Of a stretch of DNA of 64,000 nucleotides, positions 16,979 through 26,087 are shown piece after piece. The position numbers were made by a program, and so were the translations under genes. The stretch's first letter is position 1. Every line of letters begins with the position of its first letter. Where the stretch lies: NCBI GenBank assembly GCA_934621505.1, contig CAKTUU010000009.1:1-64000 (forward strand), read 5' to 3'. Origin of the DNA: an uncultured Clostridia bacterium. Its GTDB lineage: Bacteria; Bacillota; Clostridia; Christensenellales; Aristaeellaceae. The notes beneath the pieces were generated by a model. That model worked only from the letters and a program-made list of their open reading frames with translations. It did no database searches and had not been told where the DNA came from.

Positions 16979-17013
16979 ATTTTTTTCTGATAATGTAAAG
17001 GAGGACATGCGAA

Positions 17014-17241
17014 ATGGTTTTTGAAAAAGTACGCGATATGATCGCCGCTCAGCTGCAGGTGGACGCTTCCACCATCACCCCCGAAAGCCGCCTGGTGGAG
17101 GATTTGAAGGCTGACAGCGCCAATGTGATGGTAATGATTTTGGAACTGGAAAGCGAATTTGGCATTGAGGTTGAGGACGAGGTCATCCTGAGCCTGAAAA
17201 CCGTAGGCGACGTTGTGAAGTACATCGAGGCTCATCAATAA
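17014..17241 (+). CDS. acpP: acyl carrier protein
   Basis: A 75-residue acidic four-helix ACP carrying fatty acyl chains on a 4'-phosphopantetheine arm. The attachment serine is in LKADSANVM; the usual context is DSLD, so the two residues after the Ser differ (Ala-Asn). Most other positions (VEDLKADS, FGIEVEDE, VGDVVKYIE) are typical. It follows plsX, which uses acyl-ACP, and precedes rnc after a strong stem-loop. A GGAGG site lies just upstream. Confidence 0.92.
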   Translation: MVFEKVRDMIAAQLQVDASTITPESRLVEDLKADSANVMVMILELESEFGIEVEDEVILSLKTVGDVVKYIEAHQ

Positions 17242-17244
17242 AAA

Positions 17245-17284
17245 ACAGCCAGCCCCCGGCGGCATGCCCGCCGGGGGCGCTGTT
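17245..17284 (+). terminator. strong stem-loop between acpP and rnc
   Basis: GCCCCCGGCGG (17252-17262) pairs with CCGCCGGGGGC (17268-17278); outer AACAGC and GCTGTT can extend it. There is no run of T after it, so it may be a 3' stabiliser for acpP mRNA or a leaky terminator rather than a full stop. Confidence 0.65.
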
Positions 17285-17303
17285 CCAGCAAGGAGGCACC
17301 ACC

Positions 17304-17969
17304 ATGGACAAGCTGCAGCAGACGCTGGGCTATACCTTTCAAAATCCCGCGTATCTGCGCCTGGCGTTGACGCATCCCTCCACCAAACTTCCGGACAACC
17401 AGCGCCTGGAATTTCTGGGCGACGCGGTGCTGGAGTTTTGCGTCAGCGACATGCTGTACCGTAAATATACCGACTGGCACGAGGGGGCGCTGACCGCCCG
17501 CCGGGCCGCGCTGGTGTGCGAACGCACCCTGAGCCTTCTGGCCCGGTCCATGAATTTGGGAGCGTACCTGATTATGGGCCATGGCGAGGAGCAGACCGGC
17601 GGCCGGGAAAAGCCCAGCATTCTGGCGGACGCGATGGAGGCGGTGCTGGCCGCCGTGTATATGGACGGCGGCTATGCGGCCGTTCGCCCGGTGATTGACC
17701 GCCTGTTTCAGGAGGAAGAAAGGCTGATTGCCTGCCGGGGCCAGGACGACAAAAGCGCGCTGCAGGAATACACCCAGGCCCATGGGCTGGATTTGCCCGC
17801 TTATGAAATTATCGGGGAAACCGGCCCGGATCACGACCGGCACTTTGTGGCCCAGGTCAGCGTCATGGGCAAGCCGGTGGCTACCGGTCAGGGCCGCAGC
17901 AAAAAGGCCGCCGAACAGGCCGCCGCCAAGCTGGCCCTGTCCGCCTTGGCGGGCGCTAAACACGAATAG
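17304..17969 (+). CDS. rnc: ribonuclease III
   Basis: A 221-residue RNase III that cleaves double-stranded RNA (rRNA processing, antisense decay). The signature RLEFLGDAVLEF lies near residue 40, with acidic catalytic residues again in DAMEAVLAAVYMDGG. A C-terminal dsRNA-binding domain (about 150-220) ends in GQGRSKKAAEQAAAKLAL. GGAGG lies upstream of the ATG. rnc and smc are 11 nt apart and cotranscribed, a conserved Firmicutes pair. Confidence 0.96.
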   Translation: MDKLQQTLGYTFQNPAYLRLALTHPSTKLPDNQRLEFLGDAVLEFCVSDMLYRKYTDWHEGALTARRAALVCERTLSLLARSMNLGAYLIMGHGEEQTGGREKPSILADAMEAVLAAVYMDGGYAAVRPVIDRLFQEEERLIACRGQDDKSALQEYTQAHGLDLPAYEIIGETGPDHDRHFVAQVSVMGKPVATGQGRSKKAAEQAAAKLALSALAGAKHE

Positions 17970-17980
17970 GAGTTACGCGG

Positions 17981-20900
17981 ATGCGCTTAACAAAGCTGGA
18001 AATATACGGTTTCAAATCCTTTGCCAAACGCACGGAGATTGTTTTTCCCCAGAACGTAACGGGCATTGTGGGGCCTAACGGCAGCGGCAAAAGCAATATC
18101 GGCGATGCGGTGCGCTGGGTGCTGGGCGAGCAGAGCGCCAAAATGCTGCGGGGCAACAGCATGGCTGACGTGATTTTTAACGGCACGGAAAAACGCAAGG
18201 CCCTGAATTACTGCGAGGTAACCCTGACCTTTGATAATATGGATCATCAGCTGCCGGTTTCTTTTGACGAGGTGGCCATCACCCGCCGGGTTTACCGCAG
18301 CGGCGACAGCGAATACCTGATGAACGGCGCGGCCTGCCGCCTGAAGGACATTGTGGAATTGTTCCGGGATACCGGCGTTGGCAAGGAAGGGTATTCCATC
18401 ATCGGTCAGGGCCGCATCGATGAGATTTTAAGCCAGCGCAGCGAGGATAGACGCGCCATTTTTGAGGAAGCGGCGGGCATCAGCCGTTACCGTTCCCGCA
18501 AGGAGGAAGCCGAAGGCCGCCTAAAGCGGGCCGATGAAAACCTGGTGCGGGTGCTGGATGTGCTGGATGAATTGGAAACCCACCTGACCCCGCTGAAAAA
18601 GCAATCGGATGTGGCCAAGGAATATCTGGCTCTGAGCGAAACCCTGAAGGAACTGGATATTCGCCTGTACCTGCTGCGCTATGAGCGGGTGCATGAAAAG
18701 GAAACCGCCGCGCAGCAGCTGTTTTTGCAGATCAGCGACGCGGTGAAAGAGGCCGAGGACGCTTTGCGGCAGGCCGCCGCCAACCGGGAAGCCGCCGAGG
18801 CGGAACAGGAGGCCCTGCAGCAGGCCTTAAGCCAGGCCCATGATTTGCTTTTGCAAAAAAGCGACGCGCTGCATGCCGCGAAGGAGACCCTTACCGATAT
18901 CCGCAACCGAATCCAAAACGGTCAGGAAACGCTGGAACGGCTGGAAGCGGAGGGCGACAGCCTGAATACCCGCCTGCGCCTGCTGGACGCTACCATGACC
19001 CAGAGCGACGGCGGACTCAGCGAGGCGGAAAGCCTGCTGGCCCAGACGCAGGAGGCGCTGGACCAGCGTAAGCAGGAGCATGGTCAGGCTACCCAGGAGG
19101 CGGAAACGCTGGAGGAGGAACTGACGGCCCACAAGACGCACATGATGGAGCGGATGAATCGCATGCAAAGCGTGCGCACCTCCCAGGCCCGGCAAAGCGC
19201 CATGCAGCAGCAAATGACCGCGCGCCGGGGGGAAATCGCCGCCCAGCTGGAGCAGGAGGCGCAAAAGGGTCAGGAAATCGCTGAAGCTTTGGCCGATGCT
19301 GAACGCAATTTGCAAAACGAGCAGGCAAGGCTGGACGAGCTGAAAGCCGGGGCCGAGGCCTTTGAGCAAAGCACCCGCCAGCTTTTGACAGATATTCTGG
19401 CCCGGCAGAAGCAGATGCAGGAGGACCTGCAAAGCGCCCGAGCCCTGGATACCCGCTTCAAAACCCTGAAGGAATTGCAGGATGGGTACGAGGGCTATCA
19501 GTACGCGGTGAAAAACGCCATTACCTATGCCCGTCACAGCCAGATGAAAGGCGTGCGCGACGTGGTGGCCATGCTGCTGACCGTGCCCCGTCAGTACGAA
19601 ACCGCCATGGACATGGCTCTGGGCGCGGGGATGCAGAACATCGTTACCGAAACCGAGCAGGACGCCAAAATTTTGATTGACTACCTGCGCAAGAACCGCT
19701 TGGGGCGCGCTACCTTTCTGCCCATGACCAGCGTGAGGGGCCGTACCCTGAACGCCCAGGAGCGCCGGGTGCTGTCCATGGACGGCTGCCTGGGGGTGGC
19801 CAGCGAGCTGTGCGGCTACGACCCCCAGTACAAGGGCATTGTGGAAAGCCTGCTGGGCCGCACCGTGGTGGCCCGCGACCTGGACAGCGGCATTCAAATT
19901 ATGCGGGCGGGCAACCATGCCTTCCGTCTGGTAACGCTGGAGGGCGACGTGATGCACTCCGGCGGCAGCATGACCGGCGGCAGCATCCAGCAAAAGGCGC
20001 AAAACCTGCTGGGCCGCGAGCGGGAAATGCAGGAGCTGAAGGACAAGCTGGCGGAGCTGACCACCCGCGTTCAAACGGCCCAGGATGAAATTGCCGCGAT
20101 GGAAAGCCGGCGCGCCGGGGAAAAGGAGCGCCGGGAAAGCGCCCAGTATGATCTGCACCAGCAGGAAATCGCCGTGGTGCGGGATACGGAGCGTCTGAAG
20201 GCCGCGCAGGCTGAACAAAGCGCCCATTCCGCCCGGGTGGACAGCTATCGGGCAGCCATCGCACAGCTGGACGAGAGCCTGGAGCAGATTGCGGCGGAGC
20301 TGAAGCGCATTGAAAGCGAAAGCACCCAGGAGGAAGAAAGCACCGAGGAGCTGAACGCCCGCACCGAGGAACTGTCCGACAGGCTGAACACGGCCCGGCG
20401 CAGGCGGGAGGCCACCCAGGAGGCCCTGACCGACGCCATGCTGACCCTGCAAAACGCCCAGCATGATCTGGACCGGGTGCAGCGGGACCGCAGCCGACTG
20501 GAGGAGGACACCCGAGCCTGCCGCCAGCAGATTACGGCGTTGGACCAGAAGCGGCACGGCGTTCGTCAGGATATTGCTCAGGCCCAGTCGGCCCAGACCG
20601 ATGCGGAATCGGCCATTACCGCCTGCGAAGCCGCGGTGGAGGCCGCCCGCGCCCATGTGGACGATATGGAGCGGCAGCGGGAGCAGAAGCAGAAGCAGCT
20701 GCGGGAAATTCAGGCGGATATGGACGCGGCCCAGCAGACCCAGCAGCACGAGATGGACCGGCAGCACCGGCAGGAGATGGCTTTGGGGCGCATTCGCGCC
20801 GAGGCCACCCAGCTGAACGACCGGCTGTGGAATACCTATGAGCTGAGCCACGCGGGCGCTCAGGAGGCCTTGCAGGAGATAGACCAGCGCAAGAGCGAAA

Positions 20901-21589
20901 CCGGTCAGGATTTATCAGGCCAGTTTGACGAGGGTCTGGCGGACACCCAGGCCGCCCGCATTCGCGACCGCATTCGCCAGATGGGGTCGGTCAACGTGGG
21001 CGCTATTGAGGAATACGCCCAGATGTACGAGCGATTTACCCAGCTGGATACGCAGAAGAAGGATCTGGAACAGGCCAAGGCGGATTTGCAAACCCTGATC
21101 GCCGATTTGCTCCAGCAGATGGAAACGGTGTTTGTGGGGCAGTTCAGCACCCTGCAGGGCTATTTTGCCGAAACCTTTACCCGCCTGTTTGGCGGCGGAT
21201 ACGGCGAAATCAGTCTGGCCAATCCGGATGATCCCCTGAACTGCGGCATTGAAATCATTGTGCAGCCTCCGGGAAAGAAGCGCCAGCTGCTCAGCCTGTT
21301 TTCCGGCGGCGAGCGGGCGCTGACTGCTATCGCCATTCTGTTTGCCATGCTGAAGCTGAAGCCTACGCCGTTTTGCATTCTGGACGAAATCGAGGCGGCG
21401 CTGGACGACGCGAACATCAGCTATTTCGCGGATTATTTAAAGGAATTCAGCCGGGACACCCAGTTTATCGTGGTGACCCACCGCAAGGGCACCATGGAGC
21501 GCTGCGACACCCTGTTTGGCGTGGCCATGGAGGAGCGGGGCGTATCCAGCATGGTCAGCGTGAACCTGACGGATTATCAGGACGAATAA
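17981..21589 (+). CDS. smc: chromosome segregation ATPase SMC
   Basis: A 1202-residue SMC that compacts and segregates chromosomes as a dimer with ScpA/ScpB. Walker A GPNGSGKSN lies near residue 30. Two long coiled coils flank a hinge (about 510-670) and the C-terminal head has the ABC signature LFSGGERALT (about 1106-1115) and Walker B CILDEIEAALDD. Its length is usual for the family. Start ATG at 17981, shortly after TAGGAGTT. Confidence 0.97.
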   Translation: MRLTKLEIYGFKSFAKRTEIVFPQNVTGIVGPNGSGKSNIGDAVRWVLGEQSAKMLRGNSMADVIFNGTEKRKALNYCEVTLTFDNMDHQLPVSFDEVAITRRVYRSGDSEYLMNGAACRLKDIVELFRDTGVGKEGYSIIGQGRIDEILSQRSEDRRAIFEEAAGISRYRSRKEEAEGRLKRADENLVRVLDVLDELETHLTPLKKQSDVAKEYLALSETLKELDIRLYLLRYERVHEKETAAQQLFLQISDAVKEAEDALRQAAANREAAEAEQEALQQALSQAHDLLLQKSDALHAAKETLTDIRNRIQNGQETLERLEAEGDSLNTRLRLLDATMTQSDGGLSEAESLLAQTQEALDQRKQEHGQATQEAETLEEELTAHKTHMMERMNRMQSVRTSQARQSAMQQQMTARRGEIAAQLEQEAQKGQEIAEALADAERNLQNEQARLDELKAGAEAFEQSTRQLLTDILARQKQMQEDLQSARALDTRFKTLKELQDGYEGYQYAVKNAITYARHSQMKGVRDVVAMLLTVPRQYETAMDMALGAGMQNIVTETEQDAKILIDYLRKNRLGRATFLPMTSVRGRTLNAQERRVLSMDGCLGVASELCGYDPQYKGIVESLLGRTVVARDLDSGIQIMRAGNHAFRLVTLEGDVMHSGGSMTGGSIQQKAQNLLGREREMQELKDKLAELTTRVQTAQDEIAAMESRRAGEKERRESAQYDLHQQEIAVVRDTERLKAAQAEQSAHSARVDSYRAAIAQLDESLEQIAAELKRIESESTQEEESTEELNARTEELSDRLNTARRRREATQEALTDAMLTLQNAQHDLDRVQRDRSRLEEDTRACRQQITALDQKRHGVRQDIAQAQSAQTDAESAITACEAAVEAARAHVDDMERQREQKQKQLREIQADMDAAQQTQQHEMDRQHRQEMALGRIRAEATQLNDRLWNTYELSHAGAQEALQEIDQRKSETGQDLSGQFDEGLADTQAARIRDRIRQMGSVNVGAIEEYAQMYERFTQLDTQKKDLEQAKADLQTLIADLLQQMETVFVGQFSTLQGYFAETFTRLFGGGYGEISLANPDDPLNCGIEIIVQPPGKKRQLLSLFSGGERALTAIAILFAMLKLKPTPFCILDEIEAALDDANISYFADYLKEFSRDTQFIVVTHRKGTMERCDTLFGVAMEERGVSSMVSVNLTDYQDE

Positions 21590-21604
21590 GGAGGGATTGT
21601 TTCC

Positions 21605-22516
21605 ATGAGTGAAAAAAAGGGACTTTTCAGCCGCCTGCGGGACGGATTGTTCAAAAGCCGTGAGAACATGGCGGTAGCCATGGATGCCGCCATGGCGGAT
21701 AACCGGCCCATTGACGAGGATTTTTACGACGATTTGATGGACGCGCTGATTCTAAGCGACATGGGGCCCCAGTGCGCCCAAGAGGCCGTTGACAAGCTGC
21801 GCGCCCAGGTGAAGGAGCAGAAGCTGCGCTACGCTCAGGAGGCCAGGGAGGCCCTGAAGGACATTCTGGTGGCCATGCTGGATGTGGAAAAGCCCGCCCT
21901 GCACTGGCCCATGGTCATTTTGATGGTAGGCGTAAACGGCGTGGGCAAAACCACCACCATTGGCAAGCTGGCCCTGCGCTTTCAGGGGCTGGGCCGCACC
22001 ATCACCCTGTGCGCGGCGGATACCTTCCGCGCGGCGGCGGCGGACCAGTTACAGATTTGGGCGGAGCGGGCCCGCTGTCCCATTGTGCGGCACAAGGAGG
22101 GGGCCGACCCTGCCGGCGTGGTGTTTGACGGCGTGCAAAGCGCCAAGGCCAACAAAACCGACCTGCTGATTGTGGACACCGCCGGCCGTCTGCACAATAA
22201 AAAGAACCTGATGGACGAAATGGAAAAGATGCGCCGGGTCATCGACCGGGAATACCCGGAGGCCACCGTGCGCTGCCTGCTGGTGGTGGACGCTACCACC
22301 GGCCAGAACGGGCTGGCGCAGGCTAAGGCGTTCCGCGAGGCGGCGGGCATTAACGGCGTTGTGCTGACCAAGCTGGACGGCACCGCCAAGGGCGGCGCGG
22401 TATTCCCCATTGTGCGGGAACTGGGCGTGCCGGTGATGTATGTGGGCGTTGGCGAAGGCATTGAGGATTTGCAGAGCTTTAACGCCCGGGAGTTTGTATC
22501 CGCCCTGTTTGAGTAA
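21605..22516 (+). CDS. ftsY: signal recognition particle receptor FtsY
   Basis: A 303-residue SRP GTPase receptor that docks ribosome-SRP complexes at the membrane. It has a short N-terminal NG-type form without a long acidic A-domain. GTPase motifs are GVNGVGKTTT (G1), DTFRAAAADQL, DTAGRLHNKKNLMDE (G3) and TKLDGTAKGG (G4). Its ATG lies 16 nt after the smc stop with AAGGAGG before it, the usual smc-ftsY pairing. Confidence 0.96.
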   Translation: MSEKKGLFSRLRDGLFKSRENMAVAMDAAMADNRPIDEDFYDDLMDALILSDMGPQCAQEAVDKLRAQVKEQKLRYAQEAREALKDILVAMLDVEKPALHWPMVILMVGVNGVGKTTTIGKLALRFQGLGRTITLCAADTFRAAAADQLQIWAERARCPIVRHKEGADPAGVVFDGVQSAKANKTDLLIVDTAGRLHNKKNLMDEMEKMRRVIDREYPEATVRCLLVVDATTGQNGLAQAKAFREAAGINGVVLTKLDGTAKGGAVFPIVRELGVPVMYVGVGEGIEDLQSFNAREFVSALFE

Positions 22517-22534
22517 CCCAAGGAGGGGCCCAAC

Positions 22535-23389
22535 ATGATCTTTGCACCCTTTTATTTTAAGCAGAAGGCCAAGGCGGCGCTGAAGGGAAACTGGCAGACG
22601 GCGCTGCTGGTGGCGTTTTTCTCCGGAATTTTGATTACCGCCAGCGACGTGTTTTCCAGCCTGAAGCTGCCGAATCCCTATGTGGCCCTTTATGAAAAGC
22701 CGGAAATTTATCTGTCGCAGCTTTTGTCCATTTCCCGCTCCACCTGGCTGATGATGGCGGCCCTGAGCCTGCTGGCGGTTTTGCTTACGCCGGTAATGCA
22801 AATTGGCTGCAAGCGCTATTTTCTTTTGCGGCTGAGCGGCGAGCAGCCTGCCCTAGCGGACGGTCTGTTCGGCCGTATGCGCATCTGGCACAAGGCGCTG
22901 TGGCTGTATGTGGTCATGGGGGTGCGCATCTTTTTATGGAGCCTGCTGCTGATTGTGCCGGGCATTCTGGCGGCGCTGCGCTACAGCATGGCCCCCTATT
23001 ATCTGGCGGAAAACCCGGACCTGTCCGTGGGCGAGGCCATCCGAAAAAGCAAGCAGGCCATGCAAAATATGAAAACCAGCTATTTTATGCTGGTCATCAG
23101 CTTTATTGGGTGGAACCTTCTGGCCAACGTATTGCAGCTGCTGCTGATGGATATAAACGGCGTGGCAGCCCTGGTGGCGGCGCAGTTTGCGCAGCTGTGG
23201 ATTTCCACTTACATGACGGCGGCGGTCGCGGCGTTTTACCGCATGGTTTCCAGCCCGGAGGGAATGGACGACGCCAAAGACGCCATGCGGCGGCAGCTGC
23301 GTCAGGCGGGAATGAGCGACAGCCAGATTGATCAGGCCCTGGGCCGCAAGCCGGGGGATGATGATTCCCAGCCCCCGAAGGAGGAATGA
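22535..23389 (+). CDS. DUF975-family membrane protein
   Basis: A 284-residue protein with about five hydrophobic segments. The stretches RYSMAPYYLAENPDLS, EAIRKSKQAM and SFIGWNLLA match the DUF975 family, whose function is not established. The C-terminal tail is charged and disordered. An AAGGAGG site precedes the ATG at 22535. Its stop overlaps an ATG at 23386, but the next gene probably starts at 23392. Confidence 0.85.
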   Translation: MIFAPFYFKQKAKAALKGNWQTALLVAFFSGILITASDVFSSLKLPNPYVALYEKPEIYLSQLLSISRSTWLMMAALSLLAVLLTPVMQIGCKRYFLLRLSGEQPALADGLFGRMRIWHKALWLYVVMGVRIFLWSLLLIVPGILAALRYSMAPYYLAENPDLSVGEAIRKSKQAMQNMKTSYFMLVISFIGWNLLANVLQLLLMDINGVAALVAAQFAQLWISTYMTAAVAAFYRMVSSPEGMDDAKDAMRRQLRQAGMSDSQIDQALGRKPGDDDSQPPKEE

Positions 23390-23391
23390 CC

Positions 23392-24117
23392 ATGCCGCCG
23401 CTGAAACCGTACAGTCAGGATCTCAGCTATAGCTATGCCCCGGGGGTGTTTCCCTCCCTGAACCTGATGCAGAAGATGCCCGGGCAGGCCCGCCGCCTGC
23501 TGCTCAGCGAAAAGGCGCAGGGCGAGGGTGTGGACAAGCTGCGGGACATCTGCCGTCAGTACCATGTGCGGGAGGAATTTGCCGATAAGGCGCTGGCCCG
23601 CATCAGCGGCAAGCAAAACTGCTTTGCCGCCGTGGTGTTTGAAAAATGGCAGTCCAATTTGCAGCCGGACGCGCCTCATGTGGTGCTGCATCACCCCATG
23701 GACGAGGGAAACCTGGGCACCATCCAGCGCACGCTGCTGGGTCTGGGCATTCGGGATATTGCCGTTATCCGCCCCGCGGCGGATGTGTTTGATCCCCATG
23801 TGGTGCGCGCCACCATGGGGGCTGTCTTTTCCCTGCGGGTAAAGCAGTACAAGAATTTCAGCCTGTACCGGATGGAGCATCCCGGCCACGCGCTGTACCC
23901 GTTTATGCTGGATGGGTCCGTCCTGCTGGAGGAAGCCGTCAGCCGGGTGCAGCGCCCCTATGCTCTGGTGTTTGGCAACGAGGGCAGCGGCCTGCCGCCG
24001 GAATTTGCCCAAATGGGACAGGCCGTGCGCATTCCCCACAATAACGAAATTGATTCCTTAAATTTGTCCATTGCCGTGGGCATTGGCGCGTATGCTTTTG
24101 TGCATGCTGCCGGTTGA
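23392..24117 (+). CDS. SPOUT (TrmH/SpoU-type) RNA methyltransferase
   Basis: A 241-residue SPOUT methyltransferase that would 2'-O-methylate a ribose in tRNA or rRNA. The knot motifs are LGIRDIAVIRPAADVFDP, LVFGNEGSGLP and IPHNNEIDSLNLSIAVGI. The N-terminal 90 residues are not a typical TrmH substrate-binding domain, so the target is uncertain. I chose the ATG at 23392 because AAGGAGG (23378-23384) is 7 nt before it; the ATG at 23386 is almost on top of that site. Confidence 0.87.
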   Translation: MPPLKPYSQDLSYSYAPGVFPSLNLMQKMPGQARRLLLSEKAQGEGVDKLRDICRQYHVREEFADKALARISGKQNCFAAVVFEKWQSNLQPDAPHVVLHHPMDEGNLGTIQRTLLGLGIRDIAVIRPAADVFDPHVVRATMGAVFSLRVKQYKNFSLYRMEHPGHALYPFMLDGSVLLEEAVSRVQRPYALVFGNEGSGLPPEFAQMGQAVRIPHNNEIDSLNLSIAVGIGAYAFVHAAG

Positions 24118-24133
24118 AAGGAGCGTTTTTTCC

Positions 24134-24685
24134 ATGTATGAAGAAATTCAAAACCAGTTGTCCCAATGCATCGCCTATCTGAAGGAGGCGGCGCGCCTGC
24201 GTCCCGGCGCGGTGGTGGTGCTGGGCTGCTCCACCAGCGAAGTGGCCGGGGGTCACATTGGCAAAAACAGCGTGCCGGAGCTGGGGGACGCGCTGGCCGC
24301 GGCCATGATTGATACCTGCCGCAGGCTGGATTTGAACCCGGTATTCCAGTGCTGTGAGCATTTGAACCGTGCCCTGGTGATGGAGCAGGACCTGCTGGAC
24401 CGGCTGCGCCTGACCCAGGTAAACGTAATGCCCGTGCCCAAGGCGGGCGGCAGCACCGGCGCGGCGGCTTACCAGCGGTTTGACCATCCCGCCATGGCTG
24501 TGTCCATCCAGGCGGACGCGGCCATCGACGTGGGCGATACGCTGGTGGGCATGCACCTTCGGCCTGTGGCTGTGCCCCTGCGCATGGGGGAGGGTGAAAC
24601 CAGGGTAGGGTCCGCCCATGTGGTCATGGCTTTTTCCCGCCTGCCCTATATCGGCGGTTCCCGGGCGCAGTACCCGCAGACATAA
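24134..24685 (+). CDS. UPF0340/TIGR01440 family protein (YwlG-like)
   Basis: A 183-residue cytoplasmic protein of the UPF0340 family, unknown function. Diagnostic stretches are VVLGCSTSEVAGGHIGK, FQCCEHLNRALV and VPKAGGSTGAAAY. It is the last gene of the plsX-smc operon, followed by a clear terminator. The start at 24134 follows GAAAGGAGCG by about 11 nt. Confidence 0.9.
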   Translation: MYEEIQNQLSQCIAYLKEAARLRPGAVVVLGCSTSEVAGGHIGKNSVPELGDALAAAMIDTCRRLDLNPVFQCCEHLNRALVMEQDLLDRLRLTQVNVMPVPKAGGSTGAAAYQRFDHPAMAVSIQADAAIDVGDTLVGMHLRPVAVPLRMGEGETRVGSAHVVMAFSRLPYIGGSRAQYPQT

Positions 24686-24694
24686 AAAAATAGA

Positions 24695-24740
24695 CAACGC
24701 CTCGCTGCCGGAATGCAAGCCGGCGGCGGGGCGTTGTTTT
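24695..24740 (+). terminator. intrinsic terminator of the plsX-smc operon
   Basis: A G+C-rich stem (CAACGCC... with ...GGCGTTG, inner GCCGG/CCGGC) from 24695 to 24736, followed by TTTTGGTT. Confidence 0.85.
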
Positions 24741-24836
24741 GGTTAGTCAAACCTGTTCATAGAAAAAGATGGCCCGCGCGTTGTAGAACATGGCCCCGCC
24801 CGCGTCTAATCAGGTGAAAGGAGGCAGGTTCTTTCC

Positions 24837-25352
24837 ATGAAAAACAAAGAGAGCGCGGAAGCGGAGATAACAAGGCTGGTGGAAGAACATCAGCTGGCGC
24901 TTTTGCGGCTGTGCTTCGCCTACCTGCATGATGAAAAGCTGGCGGAGGACGCCGTTCAGGAAACCTTTCTGAAAGCCTACCGCAAGCTGAACCAGTTTGA
25001 GGGACGGGCCAATATAAAGACCTGGCTGTCCGCCATTGCAATCAACTGCTGCCGGGACATGAGCCGAAGCGGATGGTTCAGGCATGTGGACCGGGCTATT
25101 TCCATGGACCGGCTGCCGGAACGGGCGGAAACGCCCAATCCGGACTTCGACAGCATTTCCATCGCGATGATGCGGCTGCCCATTCGCCTGCGGGAGGCGG
25201 TTCTGCTCTACTACTTTGAGGATATGAACACGCAGGAAATTTCCAAAACGCTGCACATTACCCAGCAGGCCGTTTCCAAGCGGCTTATCCGGGCGCGGGC
25301 TTTGCTGCGGGAAACGATCGATAGGGAAAGGAGCGAGCGAAATGGACGATAA
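24837..25352 (+). CDS. ECF-type RNA polymerase sigma factor
   Basis: A 171-residue sigma-70 family factor with region 2 (about 12-80: LLRLCFAYLHDEKLAEDAVQ, KTWLSAIAINCCRD) and region 4 (about 115-165: LPIRLREAVLLYYFEDM, HITQQAVSKRLIRAR). It lacks regions 1 and 3, so it is an ECF sigma. It would direct a stress or envelope regulon. Its last 11 nt overlap the next gene, a membrane protein, as in sigma/anti-sigma pairs. GGAGG lies 12 nt before the ATG. I found no strong promoter; TTGTAG-N18-TCTAAT at 24781-24810 is a weak candidate. Confidence 0.92.
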   Translation: MKNKESAEAEITRLVEEHQLALLRLCFAYLHDEKLAEDAVQETFLKAYRKLNQFEGRANIKTWLSAIAINCCRDMSRSGWFRHVDRAISMDRLPERAETPNPDFDSISIAMMRLPIRLREAVLLYYFEDMNTQEISKTLHITQQAVSKRLIRARALLRETIDRERSERNGR

Positions 25353-26040
25353 ACAGAAAATGCGGGAAATATTGAATCATTCGCTTTCCGGCTTGAAGGA
25401 AAACCCGTTCCTTGCCCAGCGCGTAATCGCCTGTGGAAAAACAAAAAGGAAGATTCCCCTGGGCGTGAAGATCCTCCTTGCGCTGCTGATTATGACCACA
25501 GCGGCCATTGCCGCGCCCAACTGGACGGGAATGACCGCTTTTTTGGAAAACATTGTGGGCGGCTGGCGGGTGAACCAGAGCGCCATTGTGGAGCCAGAGA
25601 TTCTGTCCAATTCCAGCCGGTGGCTTAGCGTCGCCGCCACAGAGGCTTACTGGTCGGAGGATGGTTTGTCCGTGGTGCTGAAGGTGGACGCCGCCGCTCC
25701 TGACCAGATGGTATGCTACGAGAATGAGGACGGCGTGCTGGACGAAAACGGAGAGCTGAAGGAACTCATCACCCTTTCCGGGAAACCGGTTGACGCGGGA
25801 AAGGAACTCATGATCAGCGACTACGCCATTGACGAGGGCTGGACATGGTATAGCCGCGGCGAGGAAGGGCTATTTATCATCGTCAATATCAGCAAGCCGG
25901 ACCCGGAAGCCCTGCAAAAGGGAACCCAAATCACCCTTGCCGTGCATTGTACCAATTTGCACACTGGCGAGGAGGAATGGAGCAGTCTGGTCATCGCCCT
26001 GCCGCCCATGACCTTGCAGGAGGGTCGCAGCATTGCATGA
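25342..26040 (+). CDS. probable membrane anti-sigma factor
   Basis: A 232-residue single-pass membrane protein: a short cytoplasmic part (1-37) with LNHSLSGLKENPFLAQRV, one TM (about 38-59, LGVKILLALLIMTTAAIAA), and an extracytoplasmic beta-rich domain of about 170 residues. It has no HxxxCxxC zinc motif, so it is not a ZAS-type anti-sigma. The 11-nt overlap with the sigma gene and the topology suggest it binds that sigma and senses an external signal. The outer domain resembles DUF4179-type domains only loosely. Function is inferred from context. Confidence 0.7.
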   Translation: MDDKQKMREILNHSLSGLKENPFLAQRVIACGKTKRKIPLGVKILLALLIMTTAAIAAPNWTGMTAFLENIVGGWRVNQSAIVEPEILSNSSRWLSVAATEAYWSEDGLSVVLKVDAAAPDQMVCYENEDGVLDENGELKELITLSGKPVDAGKELMISDYAIDEGWTWYSRGEEGLFIIVNISKPDPEALQKGTQITLAVHCTNLHTGEEEWSSLVIALPPMTLQEGRSIA

Positions 26041-26041
26041 A

Positions 26042-26073
26042 AAACCGCCCGTTGACAACGTCTGTCAATGGGC
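26042..26073 (-). terminator. terminator of the aro-rlmD operon
   Basis: GCCCGTTGACA (26047-26057) pairs with TGTCAATGGGC (26063-26073), loop ACGTC; on the minus strand it is followed by GGTTTTT. It lies between convergent genes and may work both ways. A close relative of this hairpin is at 53565-53591. Confidence 0.75.
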
Positions 26074-26087
26074 TGTGCGTTGGGCAT

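Noticed and set aside
18827..20851. Long minus-strand open frame inside smc
   Set aside because: Antisense to the SMC coiled coil, composed of Leu/Gly/His-rich text without motifs.
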